Source of the DNA: Mycolicibacter senuensis
Lineage (GTDB): Bacteria; Actinomycetota; Actinomycetes; Mycobacteriales; Mycobacteriaceae
Direction of reading: 5' to 3'
Length of the DNA stretch: 64,000 nucleotides
Assembly (NCBI RefSeq): GCF_003284925.1
Contig: NZ_QMEX01000005.1
Location: 36,565-100,564, forward strand
In this document: positions 26,265-34,747 of the stretch, piece after piece
Layout: each line of letters begins with the position of its first letter
Numbering within the stretch: the stretch's first letter is position 1
Made by a program: the position numbers and the translations under genes
The notes under the pieces: model-generated
Databases searched by the model: none
Seen by the model: the letters and a program-made list of their open reading frames with translations, nothing else
What the model was told of the DNA's origin: nothing

Positions 26265-26914
26265 TGGAGTGGGACGCGGCGCGGGTGGCGCGATGGTCCG
26301 GCACGCTCGGCTTCGCGCTGCCGGTTGTGACGCTCGCGGTGTATCCGATCTGGTCGTTCCCCGGCACCCAGACGCTGGCCACCGAGGTGGCCTGGTGGGC
26401 GACCCAGCACCACGATCGACTGGTCGTGACGATGCTGCTCAACACGGTCGGTGTGACGCTGTGGCTGGTGTTCGGCGGGGCAGTGTGGACACTGCTGCGG
26501 GATCGGCTGCCGGTGAGATCGGTTCTTGCGCCGTGCTTCGCCACCGGCTTCATCGGCTGCGTGACGCTGCTGCTCAGCGGGTTCACCGCGTTCGACATCC
26601 TGCTGTACCGATTCCACAGCCCCGAAGCAGTCGCGCTGCTCTACGACCTGGCGTTCGGTCTGCTGGCCATGTCCGGTATGCCGACCGTGGTGGCCCTGGC
26701 GTCGTTCGCGGTCGCGGTGTACGTCCACGGGGTGCTGCCCCGATACACCGCCCACCTCGCCGTTGCCGCTGCCGCGGTACATCCGCTGTTGTTGCTGGCG
26801 TTCATCGTCGGCACTGGACCGCTGTCGCTGGAAGGACTCTCGATCACCGCCATGCCGGCGTTCTTGTTCGCGTGGATCCTCGGAACCGCGTTGGGGATGC
26901 CGCGCCGGCCGTAG
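26264..26914 (+). CDS. Polytopic membrane protein, function unknown
   Basis: A 216-residue protein with about six predicted membrane segments (for example around 14-30, 55-75, 90-112, 127-150, 158-180 and 187-205). It begins MEWDAARVARW and has no motif I recognise. The ATG overlaps the DUF1906 stop, so both are made from one message, suggesting a joint envelope role. It ends 40 bp from the convergent PPE gene. Confidence 0.72.
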   Translation: MEWDAARVARWSGTLGFALPVVTLAVYPIWSFPGTQTLATEVAWWATQHHDRLVVTMLLNTVGVTLWLVFGGAVWTLLRDRLPVRSVLAPCFATGFIGCVTLLLSGFTAFDILLYRFHSPEAVALLYDLAFGLLAMSGMPTVVALASFAVAVYVHGVLPRYTAHLAVAAAAVHPLLLLAFIVGTGPLSLEGLSITAMPAFLFAWILGTALGMPRRP

Positions 26915-26953
26915 CTGTCGGTTCCTCGGCTTGCCCACGCCGCGCCGATGTAC

Positions 26954-28162
26954 CTACCCGACCACCACCGGACGCGGCATCACGGTGAGCTTGACGCCAT
27001 AGCGCGGCGTCCCGAGCCCGAAGCTGCCGCTCCGTCCGCCACCGTTCGGGAGCATCGGAGGTGGCATGGCGGTCATCGACCTGCTGTCCGGGGCGACCGT
27101 CCAGCCGCTGGCTGTACCGGCGCTCGGCGCAGCTGCCGGGACGGCCGTTGCCCAGTTCGGTGGTGCGGACAAGGATCCGACCAGGGTCGCTCTGCCCACT
27201 CCGGCCGACACCGGCGAGCCTGCGCCGCCGACCGCAGCTCCGGCAGCACGGCCGGCCGTCTCGGCCGACGCCAGTGTCATAGCTGGCGCGGAGCTGAGCC
27301 CGCCACCAGTAAGGGCGGCCGTGCCGCCGTCGAGGCCGCGGGCCAGAAACCCGAGCGTGGCCAGACCCGCAAAGCCCTCGAGGTTCCCGCCCGGATCGAA
27401 GATGCCGGTCGCGGCGATCGTATTCCACAGCTGGGCATTGATATTCAGGCCCGAGCCGTCGTCGTGGCCCCAGGTCCCGTCGAACAGACCGTCGAAGAAC
27501 TTCGTCCAATGCCAATCCGGGTCCGTCGGCCTCGTGCCCTGTGCCGGCGACGCCATGCTCCGCAATGCGTTGGGCACCTGGGAGTGCGCATTTCCGGTGT
27601 CGGAGGGGAGCGCGCCAGAACTACTCTCGTCGTCTGAACTGGTGGTTTCCGGCGCTACCGCGAACGGAACCAGTTCGGTGGCCGATGCGGCAGCGGCGGC
27701 GTAGCTGTACATCGCCACGGCGTCCTGCGCCCACATCGCAGCGTAGCGGGCTTCGGTCGCCGCGATCGCCGGTGTATTCAGTCCCAGAGCGTTGGTCTTG
27801 ACCAATGCCGCCAACATCACTCGATTGTCTGCGATCGCCGGCGGTGGCACCGTCATCGCGTAGGCCGACGCGTAGGCATCGGCGGCGGCGTAGGCCTGCG
27901 CTGCGGTCTGCTCTGCCTGTTCGGCGGTGACGCTCATCCAGGTGATGTAGGGCTCGGCGGCCGCCGTCATCGCCGACGCCGAGGGGCCCCACCAACCTTG
28001 GCTGACCAGGCTCGCTACCGACCATTCGAAAGATATCGCTGCAGAACGTAATTCTGCGGCCAACAGGTTCCAGGCCGCTGCGGCGGACAGCATCGGACCG
28101 ACACCGGGGCCGGCGTACATGCGTGCGGAATTGATTTCCGGGGGAATTGCTCCGTAATCCAT
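26954..28162 (-). CDS. PPE-family protein (SVP-like subgroup)
   Basis: A 402-residue PPE protein. [18 protein letters not shown] is the classic N-terminus (PPE at 7-9), with the WWG turn between the two long helices at about 57-59 that plays the part of WxG. The C-terminal half is less ordered, has an SLSAPPNW segment like the SVP motif, and ends [12 protein letters not shown], a common PPE-SVP tail. The second of two adjacent ATG codons fits family starts. It lies 16 bp after the PE gene, as expected for a heterodimer exported by an ESX system; no ESX gene is in the window. Confidence 0.92.
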   Translation of the reverse strand: MDYGAIPPEINSARMYAGPGVGPMLSAAAAWNLLAAELRSAAISFEWSVASLVSQGWWGPSASAMTAAAEPYITWMSVTAEQAEQTAAQAYAAADAYASAYAMTVPPPAIADNRVMLAALVKTNALGLNTPAIAATEARYAAMWAQDAVAMYSYAAAAASATELVPFAVAPETTSSDDESSSGALPSDTGNAHSQVPNALRSMASPAQGTRPTDPDWHWTKFFDGLFDGTWGHDDGSGLNINAQLWNTIAATGIFDPGGNLEGFAGLATLGFLARGLDGGTAALTGGGLSSAPAMTLASAETAGRAAGAAVGGAGSPVSAGVGRATLVGSLSAPPNWATAVPAAAPSAGTASGWTVAPDSRSMTAMPPPMLPNGGGRSGSFGLGTPRYGVKLTVMPRPVVVG

Positions 28163-28181
28163 CATCAGTAAACCGTTTTCG

Positions 28182-28478
28182 CTAGATCGAGATGGCGTTG
28201 GCAGCGTCGGTCGCTGCGTAGGACTGCGCGCTGCGCTGCAGCATGATCACGAACCTCTCGTGCACCACAGCGGCGCGCTTGCTGATCGCCTGGTACATCT
28301 GCGCATGTCTGGCAAATTGGGCGGCGGTCAGTGCAGAGACCTCGTCGGCGGCCGCCGGAACCACCCCGGTTGTCGGCCCGGCGGCGGCCGTGTTCTGCGC
28401 AGCCACCGTATTGCCGATGCTGCTCAGATCAGCAGCTGTCGCGGTGAGCTCTTCGGGAAGTGCAGACACAAAAGACAT
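28182..28478 (-). CDS. PE-family protein (short, PE domain only)
   Basis: A 98-residue protein starting [18 protein letters not shown], with Pro8-Glu9 and the two-helix PE fold. The ESX secretion signal YxxxD is Y87-D91 (YAATD). An AAGGAG ribosome site (28484-28489) precedes the ATG at 28478 and rules out the upstream in-frame codons. It is the partner of the PPE gene 16 bp downstream. It has no C-terminal extension, so it is of the pair-forming, not the PGRS, type. Confidence 0.93.
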   Translation of the reverse strand: MSFVSALPEELTATAADLSSIGNTVAAQNTAAAGPTTGVVPAAADEVSALTAAQFARHAQMYQAISKRAAVVHERFVIMLQRSAQSYAATDAANAISI

Positions 28479-29224
28479 CGAAACTCCTTGGGGCATAGCG
28501 AATAACACTGCAGGGACAGCAAATTCGCACGCTGGAACCGCGCTCGGGACAGCAGACGGGAGCGCGGATACGGTATGGCGCAGGCCGAGTCAGAAAGTGA
28601 AAGCGGCGCCGCGAACGGGTTCGAGCGAAGTGGTCGTCGAACTCGGATAAGGACTATCGTCCGGACTCAATCTTGCTCTCACCTCCTAACGGCCAGGGCA
28701 CACGGGGATGCCGGCGCAGCATGCACATCAGGGAGAGCCGGGCCGACAACACCGCCGGCCGGCACCCCTCTCGTCAGAGTTTCGGCACTGCACGCCGTAT
28801 CCGGCCAGAAGCCGGAAGCCACTTGGGCTCAACCCTTAAGCCGGGAAGAGCTGTCCTGACCCTGGGCGTCTCTCGACGTTGGAGGTCAGTGGCCTGTATC
28901 CGTACAGACGCCTCACCTAGCGAGGTGCGTTCGCGGCCATGGTGGCAGCAACAGTGCGCGGAGTCAACTCGACCGGCGTGGCGTGGCTGCCGTGCCGGAC
29001 CAATCTGGGTATGGAAACCCGCTGGCCAGCAACGTATTTCGGGGTTAGAGAGAAGGCGCTTTCCCGCGACCGACGTTGGCCCCGTGGGGCGCGTTTCGAA
29101 ATACGTTGGGTGTCAGTCTGGTTCGCAGGAGCCGGCCTTTCGCGTCGGGGAGGTGTCCCCGTTGGATCAGCGTAGAACTAGCTGTGCGCGGCATGAAAAC
29201 CTGCTATACATCGGTGACGCGGAG
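28479..29224. other. 746-bp non-coding region with several inverted repeats
   Basis: Between the PE gene start and the TetR gene end no reading frame has coding character. The region includes the PE promoter on the left and a set of short inverted repeats: CTGACC (28856-28861) with GGTCAG (28884-28889), CTGTA/TACAG just after, CACCT/AGGTG around 28920, and the long hairpin at 29030-29108. It may encode a structured RNA or be a relic of lost genes. Confidence 0.5.
29030..29108. other. Long hairpin with perfect 12-bp stem
   Basis: CAACGTATTTCG (29030-29041) and CGAAATACGTTG (29097-29108) are exact reverse complements around a 55-base loop; the loop itself contains GCCCC-GT-GGGGC. A 12-bp match with mixed base composition is not expected by chance within 80 bp. 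Function unknown. Confidence 0.5.
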
Positions 29225-29815
29225 CTAGGTTTTGCGCCAGGGTGCCAGCAGCAGTTCGCACGCGCGGCGCATGTCGGTTTCGGCTTGCGCCGGCGTGGTC
29301 TCACCCATCACCGCCCACGACAAGACGCCATAGGCGCACTGCTCGACCAGCAGCGCAAGCTGGGCGTCCTGCGGTGCGGGTCGGGTGATCCCGGCGACCG
29401 ACAGGATGATCTCGCGCAGATTGAAATCGCCGGCCGCTCTGGACTCGGCTCGCCGGGCATTGACCGAAGTGATCATCGCGCGGGCCAACCGGGGTCGGGC
29501 GAGCATGGACCGGCAGATACCGGCCATGAGTTCGCTGACATCGGCTGTTGGACAGCCGGTCACCGGCTCCGGCGGCGTGATGGATCGGGTGTAGTGCAAC
29601 AGCAGCGCGCTGAACAGGTGATGCTTCGTCGGGTAGTAGCGGTAGACGGTGGTGATCGAAACGCCGGATTGATCCGCCACAGCCTGCATCCGGACCGCCT
29701 CCAGCCCGTGGCGGGCGCCGAGTCGGGCGGCGGTGGCGAGTATCCGTTCGCAGCGCCGTCGCTGGGCGGCCGTTCTGGGAGCCGCCGGCTCGCGATCAAC
29801 CGGTGGGCGGGGCAT
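29225..29815 (-). CDS. TetR-family regulator with KstR-like DNA-binding domain
   Basis: A 196-residue regulator. The helix-turn-helix region (RILATAARLGARHGLEAVRM, then VADQSGVSITTVYRYYPTK) resembles that of KstR; the ligand domain is shorter and different. The start lies within the end of the SDR gene (20-bp overlap), so SDR and regulator share a transcript that would begin at the AACTAAA/TTTAGTT palindrome at 30652. Autoregulation of that divergent SDR/LLM promoter is likely. Confidence 0.88.
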   Translation of the reverse strand: MPRPPVDREPAAPRTAAQRRRCERILATAARLGARHGLEAVRMQAVADQSGVSITTVYRYYPTKHHLFSALLLHYTRSITPPEPVTGCPTADVSELMAGICRSMLARPRLARAMITSVNARRAESRAAGDFNLREIILSVAGITRPAPQDAQLALLVEQCAYGVLSWAVMGETTPAQAETDMRRACELLLAPWRKT

Positions 29816-30638
29816 CGGAGTCGGGGGTGGGCCTGCCGCCGAGCAGCTTCTGCATCATCCGATGGGACGCGAGTATGGCTGCGGCCCGGTCGGGCGTGGC
29901 GCGCAGCGCGGGATTGCCGGCATGAGCCGAGACGACGTGCACCGGGCCGTGGGGGAGCTGGGCCAGTCCCTCGCGGGCGACGTCGGCCGGATCGGAGACC
30001 GGCATCCCGGGGATGTCGAAGTTGAGCCCCACCCGCTGCATGGCCGGTGTCCTGGTGACGCCGAGCACCAGTTCGAGCACATGCACGTTGTGTTCGCGCA
30101 ACTCCAGCCACAGGCCCTCGGCGTAGATCCGGGTGAAGGCCTTCACGCCGCCGTACACGCTGTGCCGCGCCGAACCCTGGTAGCCGGTGAGCGAGCCGAC
30201 CAGCAGCACACCGCCGCGACGGCGAGCACGCATCGGGCCGGCGAAGTGATGGATCAGTGCCAGCGGAGTCGTCACATTCAGGTCGATCACCTGCTGGAAG
30301 GCCGCCAGATCGCCGTCGAGGAACTCCGCGCTGTGGGTGTTGGCGCCGGCGTTGTAGATCAGCAGGCCGACCTCGAGACCCGTCGTGGCCGAGCGGATCT
30401 GCTCGATGCTGTCGGCCTGCGACAGATCCAGCGCCAGTTCGCGGACGTCCACGCCGAGTTGGCGGCAGCGGTCAGCGGTGTGGTGCAGCGGTTCCGGTTT
30501 GCGTGCGATCAGGACCAGGTCGATTCCCGCGCGGGCCAACAACAGCGCGAACTCGGCCCCGACACCTTCGGAACCGCCCGCGATCACGGCCCAGGGTCCG
30601 TACTGCGGGCCCCAGGCCGGTGCCTCACCGCTGGACAA
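29796..30638 (-). CDS. Short-chain dehydrogenase/reductase
   Basis: A 280-residue SDR of the less classical type: the cofactor motif is AGGSEGVG (about 20-27), followed by YNAG and a YGGVK catalytic segment. The TTG start at 30638 is supported by GGAGG six bases upstream; a nearby ATG is in another frame. It overlaps the TetR gene downstream. A divergent promoter with a palindrome separates it from the LLM gene. The substrate is unknown. Confidence 0.85.
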   Translation of the reverse strand: MSSGEAPAWGPQYGPWAVIAGGSEGVGAEFALLLARAGIDLVLIARKPEPLHHTADRCRQLGVDVRELALDLSQADSIEQIRSATTGLEVGLLIYNAGANTHSAEFLDGDLAAFQQVIDLNVTTPLALIHHFAGPMRARRRGGVLLVGSLTGYQGSARHSVYGGVKAFTRIYAEGLWLELREHNVHVLELVLGVTRTPAMQRVGLNFDIPGMPVSDPADVAREGLAQLPHGPVHVVSAHAGNPALRATPDRAAAILASHRMMQKLLGGRPTPDSDAPPTG

Positions 30639-30651
30639 CAGCAGCCTCCAT

Positions 30652-30671
30652 AACTAAAATTCACTTTAGTT
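30652..30671. promoter_or_regulatory. Operator-like palindrome between divergent SDR and LLM genes
   Basis: AACTAAA (30652-30658) and TTTAGTT (30665-30671) are exact complements with six bases between, in an AT-rich patch 14 bp upstream of the SDR start and 80 bp upstream of the LLM start. The TetR encoded at the end of the SDR transcript is the likely ligand-controlled binder. Confidence 0.5.
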
Positions 30672-30750
30672 TCTCGCAAGGCTACCTCGGCCACGCAGCG
30701 CAAGGAAAGTGCATGAACCGATTGCGGTACGACGTTCGCCGGGCTCGTTG

Positions 30751-31614
30751 ATGCGCGTCGGCCTGTTCACGCCGGTGGTCATCCAGGTGCCCGGCACCGC
30801 CTCCGAGTGGGAAGCCGACGGCGGTATCGACGACATCGCCGAGATCGCCACGGCCGCCGATGAACTCGGCTACTCCCACCTCACTTGCTCGGAACACGTC
30901 GCGGTGCCCGTCGAAGTGGCGGCGTTGCGCGGCGCGACGTACTGGGACCCGTTGGCCACCTTATCGTTTCTCGCCGCACGCACCCGACGGATCAGGCTGG
31001 TCACCTCTGTGCTGGTGCTCGGATACCACCACCCGCTAGAGATCGCCAAGCGCTACGGCACCCTGGATCGGATCAGCGGCGGCCGGCTCACCCTCGGCGT
31101 GGGCGTCGGTTCGCTGCGGGAGGAGTTCGACCTGCTCGGCTGCGCCTGGGAGGAGCGCGGCGCCCGTGCCGACGACGCGATGAAGGCACTGCGCGCGTCG
31201 TTGTCGACCAGCCGTCCCGCCTACCACGGCGACTACTACCGATACGACTCGCTGATCGTGGAGCCGTGTGCGGTGCAACCGCGGGTGCCGATCTGGGTGG
31301 GCGGCCGAACCAGGCGCTCGCTGCGACGGGCGGTCGAACTGGGTGACGGCTGGACGCCGTTCGGCCTTACGGTGGACGAGATCGCGAAAATGCTTGGCTC
31401 CATAGCTGTTCCCGGTGACTTCGCCGTCGTGCTGGCGACACTGCCGCTGGACCCGATCGGCGCCCCGCAACACGCCACCGATCAGATCGAGCGGCTGGCC
31501 GAAGCGGGGGCGACGGATGTCAGCTGTGTGATCTCGGCGCAATCGGTGGGGCATTTCTGCGACCAGCTGGCAGCACTCGCGCAGCTGACGAACCTGGCCG
31601 AGGAAGGTTCGTGA
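30751..31614 (+). CDS. LLM-class (probably F420-dependent) oxidoreductase
   Basis: A 287-residue luciferase-like protein. MRVGLFTPVVI forms the first barrel strand, and HLTCSEHVAVPV, ISGGRLTLGVGVGSLREEF and VPIWVGGRTRRSL are family motifs. The ATG at 30751 begins that strand; the in-frame ATG at 30709 would add a non-conserved lead. The last four bases overlap the next gene (GTGA). It pairs across a palindromic divergent promoter with an SDR. Cofactor use is inferred. Confidence 0.87.
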   Translation: MRVGLFTPVVIQVPGTASEWEADGGIDDIAEIATAADELGYSHLTCSEHVAVPVEVAALRGATYWDPLATLSFLAARTRRIRLVTSVLVLGYHHPLEIAKRYGTLDRISGGRLTLGVGVGSLREEFDLLGCAWEERGARADDAMKALRASLSTSRPAYHGDYYRYDSLIVEPCAVQPRVPIWVGGRTRRSLRRAVELGDGWTPFGLTVDEIAKMLGSIAVPGDFAVVLATLPLDPIGAPQHATDQIERLAEAGATDVSCVISAQSVGHFCDQLAALAQLTNLAEEGS

Positions 31615-32120
31615 CCGAACAACGGCTCGCCGACCTCGAACGCCGGCTGCAACGCATCGAAGACGAACGCGCCATCGAGCGCCTGATCGCCTCCTACGGC
31701 CCGCTGGTGGATGCCGGGGATGCCGACGCCACCGCCGCCCTCTGGTGTGACGACGGCGTCTATGACGTCGAGAACTGGCTGATGCAGGGCCGCAACGATA
31801 TTGCGGCGATGGTGCGCTCGTCGGGGCATCAGGAGCTGATCAACGGTGGTTGCGTGCATTTCCTGGGCCCGGCGGTGGTCACCGTGCACGGCGATGACGC
31901 GGTGGCGGTGTGCGACTCGACGCTGCTGGTCAAACGCGAGACCGGCTATCAGGTGGCGCGCGGGGGCGTCAACTATTTCCACCTCCGGCGGGGGTCCGAA
32001 GCGTCCTGGCAGATCGTCACACGTATCAACCGCCGCCTCGACGGCAGTGCCGAGAGCCGCGCCCTGCTGGTCGACGGAGTTATGGGACGGATTCGAGGAA
32101 CTCCCGCACCAGGCGAGTGA
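31611..32120 (+). CDS. SnoaL/NTF2-like protein
   Basis: A 169-residue protein of the NTF2-like cone fold: an N-terminal helix (LADLERRLQRIEDERAIERL) followed by SYGPLVDAGDADATAALW, typical of SnoaL-like isomerases and the small subunit-like proteins linked to ring hydroxylation. The GTG start overlaps the LLM stop. Its final 41 bp overlap the 3' end of the convergent hydrolase gene. Steroid isomerases share this fold, but no catalytic residues can be assigned with confidence. Confidence 0.8.
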   Translation: MTEQRLADLERRLQRIEDERAIERLIASYGPLVDAGDADATAALWCDDGVYDVENWLMQGRNDIAAMVRSSGHQELINGGCVHFLGPAVVTVHGDDAVAVCDSTLLVKRETGYQVARGGVNYFHLRRGSEASWQIVTRINRRLDGSAESRALLVDGVMGRIRGTPAPGE

Positions 32121-32952
32121 ACTCCTCGGGCCGGTCGTAGGTGACGATGTGCCCGGCGCCGGCGATGGTGACCAGCCGGGATTGCGGTGCGGCGGCATGG
32201 GCCGCGGCCAGCTGGGCGGCGCCGACCAGCGGATCGTCGGCGCCGCGGACCCACAGGGTCGGCACCGACAGTCGCGGCAACTCGGGCAGCAGGTTCAGTC
32301 GCATCGAGCGCGGGCCGTAGGCTTCGATCTGCCAGTCGTCCAAGGCCTTCTCGCCGTGCCGGTGCTTGGCGCGGGCCTCGCCCACCACCGCGGCCATGAT
32401 CTCCTCGAAATCCGGGGTCCGTTCTCCGGCAGCCAGGTTGGCGAGCATGGACCGGCGGATGGCGCCGGGAAACCGGGCCAGATACCAGCTGGCGGCGCGC
32501 AGCAGGCCCGGTGTGCGCATGACCAACCAGGTCAGCAACTGCGCCGGGCGCTTCGCGTCGAGTCCACCGGGCCCGATCGCGACCAGGGCGCTGACGCGCT
32601 CGGGATGCTCAAGGGCGAAGCCGGTGGCGATCCCGGCGCCCAGCGACAACCCGATCAGCGCCACCTGCGGCAGCTCCAGCACGTCGAGCAACTCGCGCAG
32701 GAAGCGGCGGAAGAACGCGTCGTCGAGCACCCCGTGCCACGGCCTGCTGGCCCCGTGGCGGGGCAGATCGATCAGGTGCACGCGGTAGTCGGCTGCCAGC
32801 TCCGGGGCGACTCGGCGCCACACCCCCTGCGCGGTATCGAGCATCGCGCCGTGCAGCAACAGCAGGGGCGGTCCGGTATCGCCGGCGCGGTAGACCCGCA
32901 CCGGGCCGCCACAGATGGTGAGGTCGGTGTAGTTGTCGAACGGATCGGTCAC
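32080..32952 (-). CDS. Alpha/beta hydrolase
   Basis: A 290-residue hydrolase with the oxyanion segment HGAM (34-37), nucleophile elbow GLSLGAG (Ser103), an acid residue in RGADDPLV and a histidine in GAGHIVTYDRP, so the triad is complete. A GTG at 32952 preceded by GGAG is preferred to the longer frame from 33063, whose lead looks non-conserved. It could hydrolyse a meta-cleavage product as HsaD does, but the HsaD-type GNSLGG elbow is absent, so I leave the role open. Confidence 0.82.
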   Translation of the reverse strand: MTDPFDNYTDLTICGGPVRVYRAGDTGPPLLLLHGAMLDTAQGVWRRVAPELAADYRVHLIDLPRHGASRPWHGVLDDAFFRRFLRELLDVLELPQVALIGLSLGAGIATGFALEHPERVSALVAIGPGGLDAKRPAQLLTWLVMRTPGLLRAASWYLARFPGAIRRSMLANLAAGERTPDFEEIMAAVVGEARAKHRHGEKALDDWQIEAYGPRSMRLNLLPELPRLSVPTLWVRGADDPLVGAAQLAAAHAAAPQSRLVTIAGAGHIVTYDRPEEFTRLVREFLESVP

Positions 32953-33104
32953 GGTCGTCTCCGGCTCGCGGCCCAGCGCAACATCCGCACGTACCCCGAC
33001 CACGAGTTGCGCGGCCCGCGGCCACCCCGTGGTATCGCCGACCAGTTCTGGCGCGGCCACCACCGATCGTCGTCGCCGGCGAGGCCGGCTGTCACTGCGC
33101 CCAA

Positions 33105-34133
33105 CTAGCGGAACCGGACGTGCAATGTCGCCAGGCCGAAGATCTTCTTGTCACCGGATTTCGCGCCGACCAAGATGACGCCGGTGCGGGTCTCGGGATC
33201 CAGCGACTTGATCTTGCCGCTGAACTCGATGTCGGCGCCCTCCTTGGCCGACACGACCGCGGGCGCGGACAGCCGTACCGCGTAGCGGGTGACCGCACCG
33301 GGGTCGCCGGTCCAGGCGGAGGCGAAACCGGCGCCCAACCCCATGGTGAGCATGCCGTGGGCGATCACATCGGGCAGCCCGGCCAGCTTGGCGATCTCCT
33401 CGTCCCAGTGGATCGGGTTGGCGTCACCGGCCACCCCGGCGTAGTTCACCAGGTCGCCCCGCGAGAGCCGGGTGTGGCGCACCGGGAGCGGGTCGCCGAC
33501 CTTCAGCTCGTCGAACGACGGTGTGGCCGGGGTGCGGGTCAGGCCGCCGTCGGCGATGTGGACCTCGCCTTCGGGTCGCACCGTTTTTTCGTAGCCGGCC
33601 TCGGATTCGCCGACGCCGAGGATGTTGACGTCGTGCATCATCGCGTTGTGCACGGCGGTCTTGATGGCCGGGTCGATGTCCTCGGCGGTCACCCCGACGA
33701 CGGTGGTGTGCAGGGTGTGCACCCGCTCGCCGGCGGTGTTGGTGAAGGTGTTGGTGACGGTGATCAGGTCTCGTCCGGCGATCCGGCGTACCGACGTCAG
33801 CTCGACGTCGATCTTCAGCTCGTCCCCGGCGACGATCGGCCGGTGCTGCTCGAAGACCTCTTCGGTCTGCATGTAGGTGTCGTAACCGACGACCACCGAC
33901 TCGAACATCCGGCGGTTGCACTGCATGCCCGGAGCCGAGGTGAAAGTCAGCGGTGCCACCACGTCCGGATAGCCCATTTCCGCGGCGGCGGCGACGTCCC
34001 AGTGCGCGGGGTGGTAATCCTGCACCGCGCGGGCGTACTCGCGGACCTTCTCGCGGCCGACCAGATAGGTGCCGTCCATCTGGTAGTAGTGGCCGACCCG
34101 TGCTTCCATCGGCGATGCCTGTGCTGCGGTCAT
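33105..34133 (-). CDS. Double hot-dog dehydratase, fused HadA/HadB-like (MaoC family)
   Basis: A 342-residue hydratase/dehydratase for (3R)-hydroxyacyl thioesters. The N-terminal half resembles HadA (GREKVREYARAVQDYHPAHW, IVAGDELKIDVELTSVR). The C-terminal half resembles HadB and carries the hydratase motif NYAGVAGDANPIHWDEEIAK with the catalytic Asp and His. In fatty-acid synthase II these are separate subunits; here they are one chain. The ATG at 34133 is used; a GTG at 34184 would add 17 residues. A role in side-chain beta-oxidation or in fatty acid synthesis is possible. Confidence 0.87.
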   Translation of the reverse strand: MTAAQASPMEARVGHYYQMDGTYLVGREKVREYARAVQDYHPAHWDVAAAAEMGYPDVVAPLTFTSAPGMQCNRRMFESVVVGYDTYMQTEEVFEQHRPIVAGDELKIDVELTSVRRIAGRDLITVTNTFTNTAGERVHTLHTTVVGVTAEDIDPAIKTAVHNAMMHDVNILGVGESEAGYEKTVRPEGEVHIADGGLTRTPATPSFDELKVGDPLPVRHTRLSRGDLVNYAGVAGDANPIHWDEEIAKLAGLPDVIAHGMLTMGLGAGFASAWTGDPGAVTRYAVRLSAPAVVSAKEGADIEFSGKIKSLDPETRTGVILVGAKSGDKKIFGLATLHVRFR

Positions 34134-34240
34134 GAATTGACTCAACCGTTCTGTCGGTGTGTTTGCTGCGCCCGACCCAAGCACCCTAGCGCGCGGACTC
34201 GACGACCGAAGATTCCGTGCCCTCGCCCGGCCCGAGCCGG

Positions 34241-34678
34241 TTAAGCGAGCAGCGGCGCCAGCATGCGCCAGCGGCGGTGCCGATGGGCGAACAACAGCCG
34301 GATGAACAGCCGGGTGCCCCAGCCGGTGACGCCGTCGACGGTCTCGATCTCATCGGTGTAGCGGCAGCGCTGCTCGTCGAGCGGCGTGAACGTGAGGCGA
34401 TGATTCCAGGTCCGCACCGGGCCGCCGTGCTCGTTGGTGTAGATCATCAGATCCTCGAGTTCTTTGATCTCGAGGTGATGCCTCCAGGACGGGATCACGC
34501 CGAACCACCACAGCCGCGTCGACACCCGGGTGCCCACCTCGACGCGATCGGGGGCTGCCAAGGGGCGCATCGTGAGCAACGGGGCCAAAACGAATTGCAT
34601 CAATTCGGGCTTCCGCGCCAGTGCCGCGGCGCGTTCGGCCGGAATCGGCAGCTCGGTGCGCAGGGCGACGATACTCAT
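34241..34678 (-). CDS. SRPBCC-fold protein
   Basis: A 145-residue polyketide-cyclase/START-like protein. MSIVALRTELPIPAERAAAL begins the first strand and helix, and the later strands GVIPSWRHHLEIKELED, VRTWNHRLTFTPLD and CRYTDEIETV fit the fold, which binds hydrophobic ligands. The ATG at 34678 gives a normal domain; the reading frame continues upstream but without similarity. It is divergent from the SCO6745-family gene. No enzymatic role is assignable. Confidence 0.78.
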   Translation of the reverse strand: MSIVALRTELPIPAERAAALARKPELMQFVLAPLLTMRPLAAPDRVEVGTRVSTRLWWFGVIPSWRHHLEIKELEDLMIYTNEHGGPVRTWNHRLTFTPLDEQRCRYTDEIETVDGVTGWGTRLFIRLLFAHRHRRWRMLAPLLA

Positions 34679-34747
34679 CTTCGGCCACTTTAGCCGGATG
34701 CGCACGGCCCGGGGGATAGGCTGCCCTGGTCGGGAGGAGCCGAACCC

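Noticed and set aside
28800..28960. Possible cobalamin or SAM-IV riboswitch (GCCACT and GCCGGGAAG segments)
   Set aside because: Only scattered matches; the core conserved boxes are missing and the orientation does not suit the PE gene.
28939..29175. 78-codon open frame in the non-coding region
   Set aside because: No ribosome site, no recognisable sequence, and it runs through the perfect hairpin at 29030-29108.
28673..30025. 450-codon open frame on the plus strand across the non-coding region and the TetR gene
   Set aside because: It is mostly antisense to the TetR and SDR genes, has no family motif and biased composition; a GC-rich shadow frame.
32080..32952. Assignment of the alpha/beta hydrolase as HsaD
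   Set aside because: The nucleophile elbow is GLSLGAG rather than the GNSLGG of meta-cleavage-product hydrolases, and the gene is not next to the dioxygenase.
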